Assembly (NCBI GenBank): GCA_018806985.1
Contig: JADANN010000256.1
Location: 905,501-969,500, forward strand
Source of the DNA: Angiostrongylus vasorum
Lineage: Eukaryota; Nematoda; Chromadorea; Rhabditida; Metastrongylidae
DNA: 64,000 nucleotides
Direction: 5' to 3'
A program made the position numbers and the translations under genes. The notes beneath the pieces were generated by a model. That model was given only the letters and a program-made list of their open reading frames with translations, searched no databases and was not told the origin of the DNA. Below, in pieces: positions 23,818 through 34,529 of this stretch; the first letter of the stretch is position 1; every line of letters begins with the position of its first letter.

Positions 23818-24205
23818 AAGTGATGATCCAAGTCGATGATACACATTCGTTCCCCTCTCGATGTGATGTCTTTGTCGTCGTATCTAATCGAATCTTCTTC
23901 GCTGGAGCACCGTTCGAACTAAACAACCTCACCCGGCGATGCTCTTTTATACAGGACGGTTGTTATTGATGCTGATTGCCCGCTGGTAATAAATTGTTTT
24001 TCAATGAGCAATTCATCCTGCAGCAGTCTATAGCATTATCAGCTACCACATAGCCAATCAATATTTTTAAAAAACATCGACAAAAAAGCATCGTCGGATG
24101 AGGTTGCGAGCGGTGCTGCATTGAAGAAGGTCCGACTGAATACGAAAACAAAGAGACCACATCGATAGAAGAACAAGTGTGTATGGTCGACTTGGATCAC
24201 CGCTT

Positions 24206-24238
24206 CTGAGGCAGACGAAAACGACATTGGCCGAATAA
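24206..24238 (+). ncRNA. Hammerhead-like core remnant
   Basis: CTGAGGC...GACGAAAACGAC...GGCC aligns to the family but has lost A9 and the GAAAC block. Family context is the only support. Confidence 0.25.
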
Positions 24239-24312
24239 ATCATTTTATCTGCTTCGTGTTAGAAGAGAATGCACACTGATTAGTCACGCCAAGGTCCAAG
24301 GAAAGTTGGTGT

Positions 24313-24329
24313 TTGAAGTAGCTGAACAT
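24313..24329 (+). repeat. 17-bp direct repeat, left (target-site duplication)
   Basis: ttgaagtagctgaacat is repeated without mismatch at 24761-24777, flanking the R3 copy. It is a convincing target-site duplication of the length expected for target-primed reverse transcription. Confidence 0.8.
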
Positions 24330-24760
24330 TCTTAAGCGTTTTTTATTTTACTGCCTATTCTTTTTAATGGCAGGGTATGTTGCGAAATACAACTTCAATG
24401 GTGCTGAGATATTTGCAAAACTCCGGACTTCAGGTGTCTGTGGTGGGGGAACGAACACGCTATTGTCCTTTCCAGGGAGTAACGCGTTCACCACCACACC
24501 ATGCGAGTCCTTCGTTTCGCCTGTCTCTCAGCTATTTCTATCGACCTCTACCATCAGCAATCACCCATCAGTGGGTTTGATCTGGAGAGCCCAAATCGGC
24601 AGTGAACCCAGTTAAGCTGAGGCTTTAATTGTAATCACAATCTTAACCGAAGGACCCGCATGGTGTGGGGTGAACGCGTTACTCCCGGAAAGGACAATGG
24701 CGCGTTCGTTCCGCACCGCAGACACCTGCGGTCCGGAGTTTTGCAAATGTCTCAGCACCA
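24330..24760 (-). repeat. R3 foldback copy flanked by a 17-bp duplication
   Basis: The left arm (about 24361-24520) and right arm (about 24650-24760) are inverted copies of the same R3 segment: ccgcatggtgtgg, gcgttactcccggaaagga, a cagacacctgcggtccgg-like segment. A unique R3 middle (atcagcaatcacccatcag, gttaagctgaggct) separates them. The leftmost part resembles the R3 terminal repeat (gcgttttttattttactgcc). ORFs at 24367-24615 are incidental. Confidence 0.7.
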
Positions 24761-24777
24761 TTGAAGTAGCTGAACAT
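24761..24777 (+). repeat. 17-bp direct repeat, right (target-site duplication)
   Basis: Identical to 24313-24329. Confidence 0.8.
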
Positions 24778-25627
24778 AGTTTGTCATCTTGATGAAATCC
24801 ATTTCAATTACCCATTAATGGTCTATGTGGATAGAACTTGGTTTCCAATAGCTCATAGAGAGATAACATCGCAATGAACTTATTGCCATAATTTCTGACT
24901 TGATAGTAAACACTCAAGTGTTGCCAGAATTTCTTAAGTTATCGTGGTACCTACGATATTAACCCGTGCTTCGCAATAGCAACACAGGATTGGCGAAACC
25001 GTTCACTAGAATAAGCCGACGGTCTCTAGGCCTTGAAGTACGCCGACAGCCTCAACTAGCAAACCACGAAATATCCGTCTCATTACTGGTCTTCTCTACA
25101 GCTCTGTTTTTAAGCTGTTCTTCACGGTCAATATAGGCACCATTGCACAATGGTAAAATACTATAATACTTTGCTCATCGTGAAAGCTATGATATTTTGC
25201 GGAAATTGTGAAAAGCGAAAGCGGCGCGATCTCCACAGAATTGTTAACTGCATTAAACCAACAAATCTTGTTAAGAATTCTTTGCAACAACAACGACATC
25301 CGTTTACATATAAAGTGGAATCACTTCCAAGCTTTGTTCTACTGGCGATATGGTCACATCTTTTCCAAGAAAATAGCCGTAGATTCCTCGATGATAAGCA
25401 CACTAGGCTATCAGTAGAGACTGTTGGATTTCGAAATTAACAAATCCAAGCTACATTCACAATAGAACTAAGGACTTCACCAAACTACCGCAGACAGAAA
25501 CTGAGTGGGTCAGCATTTATGGACCGTCTCCTATTAAGAAAAATATTTCTAAAAAAAATGTAAGAAATTATTAAGCTTTCCGAGAATTAAAAAAGGATTT
25601 TCCTCAATTCTATTCATTTGTAACCAC
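24778..25627. other. No supported gene
   Basis: Several frames are open across 25150-25440 on both strands, which argues for low stop density rather than one gene. Confidence 0.35.
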
Positions 25628-25830
25628 AGTGACGCTGAGATATTTGCAAAACTCTGGAGCGCAGGTGCCTGCGGCGGTATCGAACACGCTATTACGCTTT
25701 CCGCGTGTTGGCGCGTTCGCCACCCTACGCGGGTCCTTCTTTTCGCCCTTCTCCCAGCCGCGTTTTTTAACTTACAGGTGCCATCAGCAATCTGCCGTCA
25801 ACAGGATTGATATCTATTTATTTATTTCAA
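25628..25830 (-). repeat. R3 fragment, diverged
   Basis: Contains gctgagatatttgcaaaact, the cgctatta-type middle, a diverged equivalent of the caccatgcgg block (caccctacgcgggtcc), and the right portion gccatcagcaatctgccgtc. Single arm, no foldback. Confidence 0.65.
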
Positions 25831-26169
25831 CTTAATTATGTTTTGTAATAACTTGTTTTTTGTTTTCAATTGCCTAATATTTATATCTTAATTAAATTTA
25901 ACGTTCCGTTCTTTTTATTTCAAATGTCCACGCTTTAATTTTTATTGCATTTTTTCCCTGTACATGTTTTAGGAAGCTTGTCGAATGTTGTGCTATTATG
26001 TGGCATTGAAAAGGTTTCGTTGCATATAAGTGAATTCTAATACAAATTGAATTTTGGAAAATTTTCTAGGATGGGAGTGGGGACGATAAGACAGCAATTT
26101 CAACGAATTTATTTTTCCGGATTCAGACTCGGATGTCCGCAGCACAAACGGCTCGAAACGTGAGTGAGG

Positions 26170-26806
26170 AGAGCAAAGGAAGTGTTAACAAATGCTGAGT
26201 ACAATGTTTGTTTCAAAAAAGCTCCCCGTAGCGAATTCAATAATGAAGATGAAGGAGGTCGCGGACGTTCCTCTGCTACTGACGACGATCATTTGAAAGG
26301 TCCGTTGGAAACAAACACGCTCACAAATAACCGAAATCTTACAGAAGGACTAGGTGTGGTCATCTCAGGTGTTTCGAAATTTTCGAAGCACTTGAAGAAA
26401 ATTGTGAAGCAGAAGAAATTCGTGAAAAGGATGTCCTACGAGCTGGCAGAACGTTGCACTACAGGCGGTACAGAAGTTGAAGGAGCCGTGCTACGAAACT
26501 CTGCCTCATAACCATACCGGCTTTATCTCTTGCTCACCAACTACCACTTCAAACATCTCAGTGACCAGGGCGAAAAAGTGTTTCCAGACACGAAGTCGAG
26601 GCCGAAACTGCTGCCAAATTGCCAACGATTTTACAGCCTCTGGAAGTACGGAGTTTCGAGCAATCGGTATAAATAAACTTTTTTTTCTTTGGCAAAAATA
26701 TATGGACCTCACCAGTTTTTATTTCGCCTAGTAAAGTTTATTTTGATTTATGTTAATTTAAAAATACAGGTTGAAATCCGCCATTAATTTCCGAACCTTA
26801 CCCATT
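26170..26806 (+). pseudogene. Internally deleted mariner-family transposase remnant
   Basis: The first frame (about 26185-26511) matches the N-terminal DNA-binding half of mariner transposases. It has FKKAPRSEFNNEDEGGRGR, then SSATDDDHLK, a helix-turn-helix region (NRNLTEGLGVVIS..SKFSKHLKKI), a degraded linker RMSYEL, and VLRNSAS where the family has its LLLRNS-type segment. After a frame change, about 26544-26640 and 26629-26725 match the C-terminal end (YHFKHLSDQGEKVF; EFRAIGINKLFFLWQKYMD). The catalytic centre between them, which carries the DD34D residues, is missing, so the copy is non-autonomous. Sequence near 26768-26806 (gttgaaatccgccattaatt, then ccgaacctta) is a plausible 3' terminal inverted repeat. 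No 5' partner was found. Confidence 0.75.
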
Positions 26807-26864
26807 CGAGCAGACATGATGAAAAGAGAAGGTAGGTATGGCAGACATTGATGAAAAGAAAAGG

Positions 26865-26912
<48 letters not shown>
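26865..26912 (+). repeat. (TA)n microsatellite
   Basis: About 48 bp of alternating TA with one G interruption. It lies just after a short local duplication of gatgaaaagagaaggta-like sequence (26818-26865). Confidence 0.95.
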
Positions 26913-26913
<1 letters not shown>

Positions 26914-28385
26914 CCTAAATAAGAGAAGCTGATACATTTCAAAATTTCACACTCTATGCACTTCCATCAGCAGCAGTACTAGAAGCCACACGGTCTAAAA
27001 ACTTTGGAAAGCCGGAAACCTTTTAGTAGTTTTAGTGATAATAGAAATAATAATACATAGTGATAGTATTAAGTAAAACCACGAAACAAGTTGAATAATT
27101 GTGGCTATTAAGAAAAACTGAACTTCAACTTATTTTTAATACATTATGTAATCGATTACTGCCATGGTTCCACATATTTAGTTGACGTCAGTCATCAGGC
27201 AATTTATATTGATAATCCGTATTGATAACACCATTGATAATGAGAGATAATAGGAGATCATGCAATTTCACGCATATATGGAGAACGGCAATCCGACACG
27301 GATTAGCAGAATGTTAGGTAGGGATTTTCAAAATTCATCTGAAGACGCAATCCAACTAGACTGTTATCAACAACACTGAAACTAGTGGAAGTAGTTTTTT
27401 TCAACTAGAAAGAGAGAAAGAGATTTCATACGGAACGAACGAAAGAGTAATGAGAAAATCCCAGACATATAAGTAGTTCTGGAACTAAATATAAAGAGTC
27501 ACATTAACTATTACAACGGAAAATGAACTAGAAAAAAATTACAAATTAGGTGATTTTAGAGCTTAATAAATGCTTAATAAATTAAAGTTACTATTTACTT
27601 GAGAGATAGTTTAGATGACTTCGCAAGCAAAACTGAGAATCTACATATGAGATTAAGATAGCAGGGATAGAACTGGAAAGAAGTACAAGGAACGAAATCC
27701 TATCAATCGTTGGCCGCCTTATGATAGTAAGAGGAGTGTTCTTGAATGTAGAACTCTATTATTTGTGAAGAAGTTCATTTTACAGCATGATCACTAAGCT
27801 GTGAAAGAGTTCAACATTTCCGTCCGGAAACGCAGTTAAAACAAATAAGGGACCTCTACCGCCATGGAAGAAATCGAGTATCTGGATTATAAACCTAACT
27901 GCCAACCACAACGGACGCAGGCTACCTAGTTACCAGAACCTGGAAAACCACAAGAGGCCCCCGAAACTTCTAATAAACTGAAACGTACCTAAACACAGGT
28001 GAAAGTTATGCCGGGAATCGAAGGACTATCGTAGATTGGCCATCCTGCTATCCAACTATGTATTGTTCATCAGTAAATCTGCTCATTCGAGACTGTTTCT
28101 ATGTATAATTTGTTCATTTCCATTGATTAGGGAGTTGTGTTACTGAGGAACAAAAGTAGTAAGGTTAACATTGCGCTACAAAAAGCGTTTTATGACAAAG
28201 ATTATGTCTAACACAACAAGAGTGGGCTAACTCAATCTACCAAAGGACCATCTTGCTAAGAAACACGATAATTTTTTCGAATAGAACTAGTTGAAATATA
28301 TGACAATGAGATGAAATTCACTGGTGTTATTGTATTGCTTTCGATCCATCCAAGTAAATGATAGGAAAAAAAAAAGAAAAAGAAA
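26913..28385. other. No recognisable gene
   Basis: AT-rich. A stretch at 27825-28060 is richer in C and A and could be an old repeat, but I could not place it in a family. Confidence 0.35.
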
Positions 28386-28689
28386 TTAGTTGATGGCGAT
28401 CGCTGCGGAAGTGGAGCACCTTAAGACATTGACGGAAGTGGTCGAAGAGTCCAGGGCGATCTCCGGAGTCACCTGAGGACGATAAGAAATGCCATGAACT
28501 GAAACATTCATTGCATTTAGCGCACGCGCGGCCGACGCTACTTGAAATTTCATTGCGATCATATGAGAGCAGATGAGAAGGAGTAAGGCAAAAACCGAGA
28601 GAAGAGAAACGAAATGATGACGAAAGAGATGCGGAATGTAAACGAATAACAGAGTGACATAAATGAAAATGACATAACAAATTCGGCCC
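28386..28689 (-). CDS. Candidate terminal exon of a membrane protein
   Basis: A minus-strand frame open for 101 codons follows a possible acceptor (TTGTACAG at 28697-28690, leaving one base to complete a codon). It contains two closely spaced hydrophobic segments (CYVIFIYVTLLFVYI and FVSLLSVFALLLLIC), then an Ala/Ser-rich hydrophilic tail ending AAIAIN before TAA. The tail region (28386-28500) is GC-richer than its surroundings and has mostly C or G at third positions. It could be the last membrane helix and tail of a receptor-like protein. Another frame is open over the same bases, and the family is unknown. Confidence 0.25.
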
Positions 28690-28820
28690 CTGTACAATCA
28701 AATTCTTCTAGTGAAAGCTTTCAGTGAACGAATATAGTGAAATATCAAAGAATAACTGCCGAGCATGAAATCCGGAAAAGGTTGTCCTGCCCCGATTTTA
28801 AGTCTCATTGTGGTTGCTAC

Positions 28821-28898
28821 CTCACAGGAAAAGGGCGTGATCAATTCAGCGTAAAGAACGAGAAAGAAGATTGAGACTGAGCGAAAGAAAAGACTCAA
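28821..28898 (-). CDS. Candidate 78-nt internal exon
   Basis: On the minus strand, acceptor CGTTTTCAG precedes 26 codons (LSLFFRSVSIFFLVLYAELI, then TPFSCE) and donor TGTGAG|GTAGCAACC follows. Phase is 0 at both ends. The product is a single hydrophobic segment. It lies upstream of the exon at 28386-28689 on the same strand, but the phases do not join directly, so another exon or a different model would be needed. Confidence 0.2.
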
Positions 28899-29191
28899 CT
28901 GAAAACGTGAGCACTCGATACACAATAAAGGGAAGCGAAGGAACTCACTCAATAAAAAGTTAGGATACAGCTTGTCATCAGTACTATTAATAGTCATTGA
29001 TATTTGCCGTCTTTTTAAACACTTAGACTAAGGAGCTGGCTTAATGCAAAGTACTCGCAATTTTTCGATAACTAGAACGAAGGAGTTGATAAGGTGGTAG
29101 ATTTATAGTAAAGACTTTGTTCTATCTATTTAATGGTAAGAGTGACTCTTTAGCCTTCTATTACAATAATAATGGTCGTTGTTAGAGTGCC

Positions 29192-29211
29192 ATTATTATT
29201 ATTATTATTAC

Positions 29212-29258
<47 letters not shown>
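29192..29258 (+). repeat. (ATT)n microsatellite
   Basis: Trinucleotide run of about 22 units with one C interruption near 29211. Confidence 0.95.
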
Positions 29259-29260
<2 letters not shown>

Positions 29261-29680
29261 TCATTATTGTTGCTCTTTAAGGTTGACTTCTAAACTTGTT
29301 TACAACTAAAATTGCTATGAAAAAGAGAGCTAGAAATTTAGGTTTTCAAAATGCAACAGACATCCCGACAACCAGAAACATCAGCAACGCATATGAGGAC
29401 ATCACTGTGTTCTAATGGACGGAACATCGTTTGTTCAAATGCGTTCATTTACGAAATATGAGCCTTGACGAAAAAAAAGTGCAAAATATATGTTTAGTAT
29501 ACTGAGAAAATCAGGATTTCATTACGGTAAAACAAAAATCTCCTGCCCCGTAGTCAAGGCTTAATGCATTATTGTAACTAATGAATTTCATTGTGAGCTG
29601 AGACATATCGTTTAATGTTGAAAGTGGCTGTTATTTTCGAACCGTCTGTGGGGAAATCAACTTATATCGGACCCTAAGTG
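29259..29680. other. No recognisable feature
   Basis: AT-rich. Confidence 0.4.
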
Positions 29681-30046
29681 CTAATGGTACACAGCATAGA
29701 TGCTTATCGGTAACATCCACCTACGTATCAATTTACTGGTTTTTTTTGGGTTCATTGCTACAGTTATGAAGTGAATGGCGTTGTTCAGACGACGGTGGAT
29801 GACGGTGGAGTAGGCGGTTGAGTACACCATGAATACGGAGGTAGAAATCATCTGCGGACTGCCGAAGTTCGTGGCTGGACGAGGCAGCTCGACGCACTCA
29901 CGACGACGAAGCGATTTCAATTTCGCACATCGAATTAAAAAATTAGGAAGCGCCAGCAGCATTAGTGACTTCAACGAAGAGAGCACATCGATTTCGTGGT
30001 CGAGCTGTTGACGAGACGACCGCCGATGAGTGCTGCTCGATGGCAC
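29681..30046 (-). CDS. GC-rich exon-like island, strand uncertain
   Basis: The stretch of about 29760-30140 is clearly GC-richer than its neighbours. A minus frame is open for 121 codons (29681-30046), with strongly C-ending codons around 29760-29850 (VFMVYSTAYSTVIHRRLNN). The plus strand also has credible frames: 29829-30011 (60 codons, ending in a Ser-rich tail SASSISDFNEESTSI) and another reading to about 30140. No motif decides between strands. It is probably an exon or an eroded coding remnant, product unknown. Confidence 0.25.
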   Translation of the reverse strand: MPSSSTHRRSSRQQLDHEIDVLSSLKSLMLLALPNFLIRCAKLKSLRRRECVELPRPATNFGSPQMISTSVFMVYSTAYSTVIHRRLNNAIHFITVAMNPKKTSKLIRRWMLPISIYAVYH

Positions 30047-31052
30047 TCGGATGCTCGGTTACCTCCACCGCATCCTGCCAACTCCCTGATCACCGAGCTG
30101 GTATTGCCATGCGAAGGCGATTGTTCGCCGAGGTGACGTTTATGATGGCTCATGCCTTCGTATCATGACAAGTACTTCAAACATTTTATCCCAACCACTG
30201 TGTTTTCGCGTTGGAATAATCACTCCAAGACGCTTGTAAGAATCATGTCCGGCTTGTGTTGTGATTCATTCGAAGAAACAAGGTGAACATGTTCCCTAGT
30301 CATCTTGAACTCCATGTAAAACAATTCCAACTTGTATTCGACCTATGCTCGAGTTTCATATTATATCAACCTTCCGTTGGAAACTCATCACAGTAATTTA
30401 GATCTGTATTGATTCGCATTTCTATTACTATAACATTCACATTTTTTTCTAAACAAATCCTTCTAGCATATGTTTTAACGCATGTAATCTTGGGACAAAC
30501 AAAAGCAACGTTGGCTCATTACTTTGCTCGGTAGAAGGCATTGCTGTTAGTCGAAAATGAGATTTTAATTCCAAAAAAATGTGTATCTAATTCATTTAAG
30601 CTCTAAAAACTATCCCAGAATAATTTGCCGCAAGAAGCCCGCCTTTAATCGAAGTTTGACATTACAAGAGATTTCGGTGTTTTTTCCCGTTATCAGTGAA
30701 ACAATATGTGTTGAAAACTTAAGGCTTTTAATGCAAGCACAGTAATTGTCTTAGTTTATGAAACAGCTCGGGATGCCATCGTTCTCTGTTGGGTGAAATT
30801 CCTCCTGTGTACAGTCACTTCATTTCTTGAACTAGAAAACTCTAGGAGAAAAACAAGCTTAAAGTTTTTTGTTCTCCTGAGGGTTAAAATTAACTCTTGT
30901 TGCAGGCAAAAAATCTGTGGATATCAATAGTTTCCAGCCCAGTTAGCAAGATTCGAAGCGAAGCTATGTTTCACCATTGACCATATATGAGTCACATATG
31001 GCTCATATGGCTTCAAATTTATTAAGTAGCCATTGGATTGGTATCACAACGG
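30047..31052. other. No recognisable feature beyond the end of the GC-rich island
   Basis: GC-richer to about 30170, then AT-rich with nothing seen. Confidence 0.35.
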
Positions 31053-31266
31053 CTAAATTTGAAAAGTTTTTTCATGCATGAAACAGAGACCGAACAACAT
31101 TCCACAAATTGCTAGGAAGTCTGAGATGTCATCAATCCACCGCAGAAGAGCGTCTCCACAGAGCTGACACTGGAGACTCCAGGTGGAACATTTGAGGAAC
31201 GTCAATCGAGGTGGCCAAGTGTCACTGTGACCGTCGATGCAGATCTGTACCCACGTCAAAGAGTTT
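31053..31266 (-). CDS. Candidate terminal exon
   Basis: A consensus acceptor (CTTTTCAG, AG at 31268-31267) opens a frame of 71 codons ending at TAG 31053. The product is Cys/Trp-rich (TFLKCSTWSLQCQLCGDALL) with a moderately hydrophobic end. Unrecognised. It may belong with 31475-31726 on the same strand, but phases 0 and 2 do not join directly. Confidence 0.2.
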
Positions 31267-31474
31267 CTGAAAAGTACAGCAATAGAGGCTAAGAGCTAAT
31301 AGTTCTCCTATACTACTATATACTACGACTAGTAATCAAGAAGAGTACAACCGTCTGCTGAGCAAAGACCCATCCTATACGTTAGCAAGAGAGATGCAAC
31401 ACGCTGTTCGTAGAACTACTATCGGACAACGACCCGTGGACTCGATCGACTAAGAAAATCACCTTTGTTCTTAC

Positions 31475-31726
31475 CGGATTGTCATTATAAGAGCACTGAA
31501 TTAGAAACGAGCACAACCTTAACCTCTCCACTATAATGCTAGACTGCATATGGCTCAAAGGTCTAGAGACGCTCGGATACGGAGCTACATCTTTTGCGTA
31601 GCTTAGATCCAAGTCCATCTTTCTAGGCCAGGCGAGTTCATTTCGAGGTAAATACATTGCCAATTCTACGGCGATCACTTGAACAATTTGATGTGCAAAC
31701 CCTGCACTTCTGAGAGAAGAAGGCAT
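31475..31726 (-). CDS. Candidate exon with strong splice donor
   Basis: ATG at 31726-31724 opens an 84-codon frame to the donor AATCCG|GTAAGAAC (GT at 31474-31473); unspliced, the frame continues to 31382. The sequence is mixed polar/hydrophobic (IVQVIAVELAMYLPRNELAW) with no motif recognised. Length alone is near chance; the GTAAGA donor is the main support. Confidence 0.2.
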
Positions 31727-32213
31727 TCAATCTCTGGCGAGCGATGCGCTCGAGTGTTCGATGAATTTCAGAAAATCAGGCCGCCGCTTCGAAAAGGTTC
31801 TGTTGAAATCATTTTGATGCACTAAAGGAAATTTGAGAGTTTCAATGATTTCCCGTCAGCCATCCACAAAGTTCTGTTTGCTCACAAAGTCAAAAAGTGT
31901 GATTTCAAGAGAAAACGGCTGCTTATTAATGAGATAACTTCGGTAACTTTCATACTGGTGCAATCTCAATTGCGTTGATGTTCGAAGTTGTGGGAAGTGC
32001 AGTTGTTCTTACAATAACATGAAGATATCATTTCTTCAACAACATCACTTCGTCCTTTACCACGATCGCTTAGAAAAAAGTGCATAATGTAGAAAAAATG
32101 GTAATAAACCACTAAAGAGATAGAGCGCACAAAAATAACGAATTGCTAATTACGAATAAAACAAGTCAATATAATAACGAACTAATCGATATGCAAATAT
32201 ATATGTGCTCTCC
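31727..32213. other. No recognisable feature
   Basis: AT-rich. Confidence 0.4.
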
Positions 32214-32405
32214 AGGTCAATCCCGTTGACCGGTGATTACTGATAGCGCCTACAAGTCAACAACACGGCTGAGAGACAGTGGACACAAACGACTCGCATG
32301 GTGTGGTGGTGAACGCGTTAGCCCGCGGAAAGGATAATAGCGTGTTTGTTCCCAAGCACAGACTCCAGGCCCGGAGTTTTACAAATATCTCAACAACATT
32401 GTAGC
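32214..32405 (+). repeat. R3 copy abutting a TA microsatellite
   Basis: Runs in R3 forward order: a gtcaatcccgttgaccggtg segment, gctgagagacagt, a gactcgcatggtgtggtggt segment, cgttagcccgcggaaagga, and caaatatctcaacaacattg. It breaks into (TA)n exactly where the consensus continues with gtggttgta. Confidence 0.7.
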
Positions 32406-32510
<105 letters not shown>

Positions 32511-32673
32511 CGATAAATTTTTGGGTTTGAAACTGCGCTTCGTATCCAAACCTGCTGACATATTTATGTTTTTGTTCTGTTTTTTTTGGTGTTTTTTGGT
32601 GTTCCAACTTCACATCTTATCTGATCAATCGAAAATTCCCGAAAGTTCACAAAACTCAATACGTTTAGCGAAA

Positions 32674-33354
32674 ATGCTCGAGATGTCGTCGGCGTTGGCG
32701 TTGGTGGTGGAGGGTGACGCAATGACCCGAACGGATAGAACGCTTTCCCCTCAACCACTGAAAGAACCAGTCGATGACGATTCTCCGTTCAGAAGAGAAC
32801 TACCGCATGACTTCATCGCTTCTTGCGAATTGCCAGTGGAAATTACCAAGCCAGCAACAAATTCGAAGTACTAAATCATATCAGGCTGGTCCTAAAGCTC
32901 ATAAAAAAGGAATTGGTTGGGAAAATATTTAATATGGAAGTGATTTACAACGTCGTGATTAATGTCAGACGGAAGACATTAGTCGAAATTCGAAGTGGAA
33001 ACTCATTTTTCTTATGTCAGAGTTTTCCATGTTTTATTGGAAACACTTTGAGAGCTTTCATTACATTATACTGATAATGGCAGCGTTAAGACCTGAAGTA
33101 TTATGTTAATGATTTCATTTTCCCTTTAATTTTCATGTTTACTTTCGCATTACAGATTTTTCGTGAAGTGGGTTTAATTCTCATTTGTGCGCAGATTTAT
33201 CCCCTTTATCCTTCCACTGAACCAGCTGAACATCACCTCCGCTTTATTGGCACACCTTGATGCTAACGATGCCGATGCGCTGGCGAAGGTCCACCGATGG
33301 GCATGTCATTCACGTCACCATTCGAGAAACGTCGCTTCTTTCTACACGAATTGA
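32674..33354 (+). CDS. Two-exon candidate gene, 117 residues
   Basis: Exon 1 (32674-32867) starts with ATG and encodes 64 codons plus two bases. Exon 2 (33195-33354) supplies the completing base and 52 codons, then TGA. The donor is TCGAA|GTACTA (weak) and the acceptor TTTGTGCGCAG|A. The phases agree exactly and give ...ATNS-K-FIPFIL.... Exon 1 is acidic/polar (LSPQPLKEPVDDDSPFRREL). Exon 2 has NQLNITSALLAHLDANDADA followed by a His/Arg stretch and ends YTN. Both exons show third-position bias against the AT-rich background. An upstream acceptor-like gtttag at 32663-32668 means the first exon might continue further 5'. No family is recognised and no signal peptide is seen. Confidence 0.33.
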
Positions 33355-33511
33355 CTTTATAAACTGTGCGAACCCCAGCACTTGCATTCGATTCTCTTAC
33401 TTTCATCATCCACGAATCTTTTCGGGATCGGCGTCTGCGTTAGGCTTTTGTTTTGGGGATTAGTGGTTATCTTTATGGTTTCCGTGTAGCTCGTGGCTTA
33501 ATGCTTAAAGG

Positions 33512-33922
33512 ATGTCAGCTGGAATTGTCACCTCTCTGCTCATTGTCACAGTTCAATTCTCTTTACTGTGGATTTTAAGATTTGATCACTGTCCAAAGAA
33601 AAAGATCAGAGCAGGATTTTTATGCTCACCAATTCCATTTCATCACATCGTGCTGTTGGAAGTTCAATTCTCCTTCATCAGTGCTCAAAACAAGAAGTCG
33701 TGCCCACTAATTCTCGTGAGCATTTCTTTAGGTATCATCATCGTTGAGCTGTCATTTACAAGTTTTATCTCTTGTGCCTTCCTGCAAGAATTTACAGCGG
33801 GCACTTATTTCCAGCCGTGTTATTTACGATACAATAAGATCTCACAAGCTTTTCGAAAACGTTTTTTCACTTTGATCTTCAGTTCCAAATGCACATATCT
33901 CTGTTCATGTGAATTTTACTAA
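33512..33922 (+). CDS. Longest non-repeat ATG ORF, hydrophobic, 136 residues
   Basis: It opens with MSAGIVTSLLIVTVQFSLLW, a possible signal anchor. A second hydrophobic stretch (LILVSISLGIIIVELSFTSF) lies near residues 70-95. The end is basic and Cys-containing (QAFRKRFF, then SSKCTYLCSC). It could be a membrane-protein exon. One ORF of this size is not unusual by chance in 64 kb of AT-rich DNA, and no splice or promoter evidence was found. Confidence 0.2.
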   Translation: MSAGIVTSLLIVTVQFSLLWILRFDHCPKKKIRAGFLCSPIPFHHIVLLEVQFSFISAQNKKSCPLILVSISLGIIIVELSFTSFISCAFLQEFTAGTYFQPCYLRYNKISQAFRKRFFTLIFSSKCTYLCSCEFY

Positions 33923-34237
33923 TTAAGATATAAAATGCTAGCTGTTTGAATTAAAAACTGCTAAAAAATCTCGTATCAGTTCATCAGAGAAAAAGATAAC
34001 TTGTTAATCAATACCAAGGTTCATCCAAACAAAGTCGGTCTTTAAAATGGAGCCCACTAGAATGAACATGAGATGGACAACGACATTTGTAGTTATTTGC
34101 TTCCCAGTGGTAAATTTGCAAGAATCCTGGTAATTCTAAGAATGAGGTGCATGAATCTTATGAAGAATGTATTAATAGTAACTTGCATGTTGTAGGTATT
34201 CCTAGAAAAATAGTTGTCGACGTATACGAAAACGCAG

Positions 34238-34529
34238 GGGCGCGTGTGACGTAGTGGTCGGAGGCGCCCTGCGACACACAAACACACACACATGGGATAA
34301 ATCCCTGCGCCTGTGGCTCACCAAGCCTTCCATCCCCCCGGGGTCGGCAAATTGGTACCAGACTTGTCTGGGAGGAAAGCAGCACTGGCTCGATACATCG
34401 GTAGGCTACCGCGAGTCATTGTAAAGGCCAGTTAGGCATTCAGTCACCTCCAACGACACTTTATGAAGTCGAATGCATGGCGCATCTCTCAGAGATTGAT
34501 CAACGCCGAGAGCCTCGTCTTTATCTTTT
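34238..34529 (+). repeat. R1 SINE, full length with imperfect target-site duplication
   Basis: tRNA-like head with an A box (gtgacgtagtggtcggaggc) and a degraded B box; central domain aaattggtaccagacttgtc at about 34351; R1 body aatgcatggcgcatctctca and a T-rich end. tacgaaaacgcag (34225-34237) and tatgaaaaagcag (34530-34542) are likely diverged target-site duplications. Confidence 0.8.

Larger units (their letters stand above)
23750..24285. repeat. Inverted pair of HHR-family copies
   Basis: The left end is a minus-strand copy (tail aagctaacacgaggttgacg at about 23753-23773, core 23790-23817). The right end is a degraded plus-strand copy (leader gacttggatcaccgc, remnant core, gccgaataaatcattttatc and a cttcgtgttagaagag tail). 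Both tails point outward, as in the elements at 8.3 and 58.4 kb. Confidence 0.6.

Noticed and set aside
24367..24615. 82-codon ORF with a plausible start
   Set aside because: Contained in the R3 foldback copy; equivalent frames in other R3 copies are broken at different places.
28698..28997. 99-codon minus ORF as one uninterrupted coding exon
   Set aside because: Good acceptor and donor inside it (28898/28821) fit a small exon better; listed as such with low confidence.
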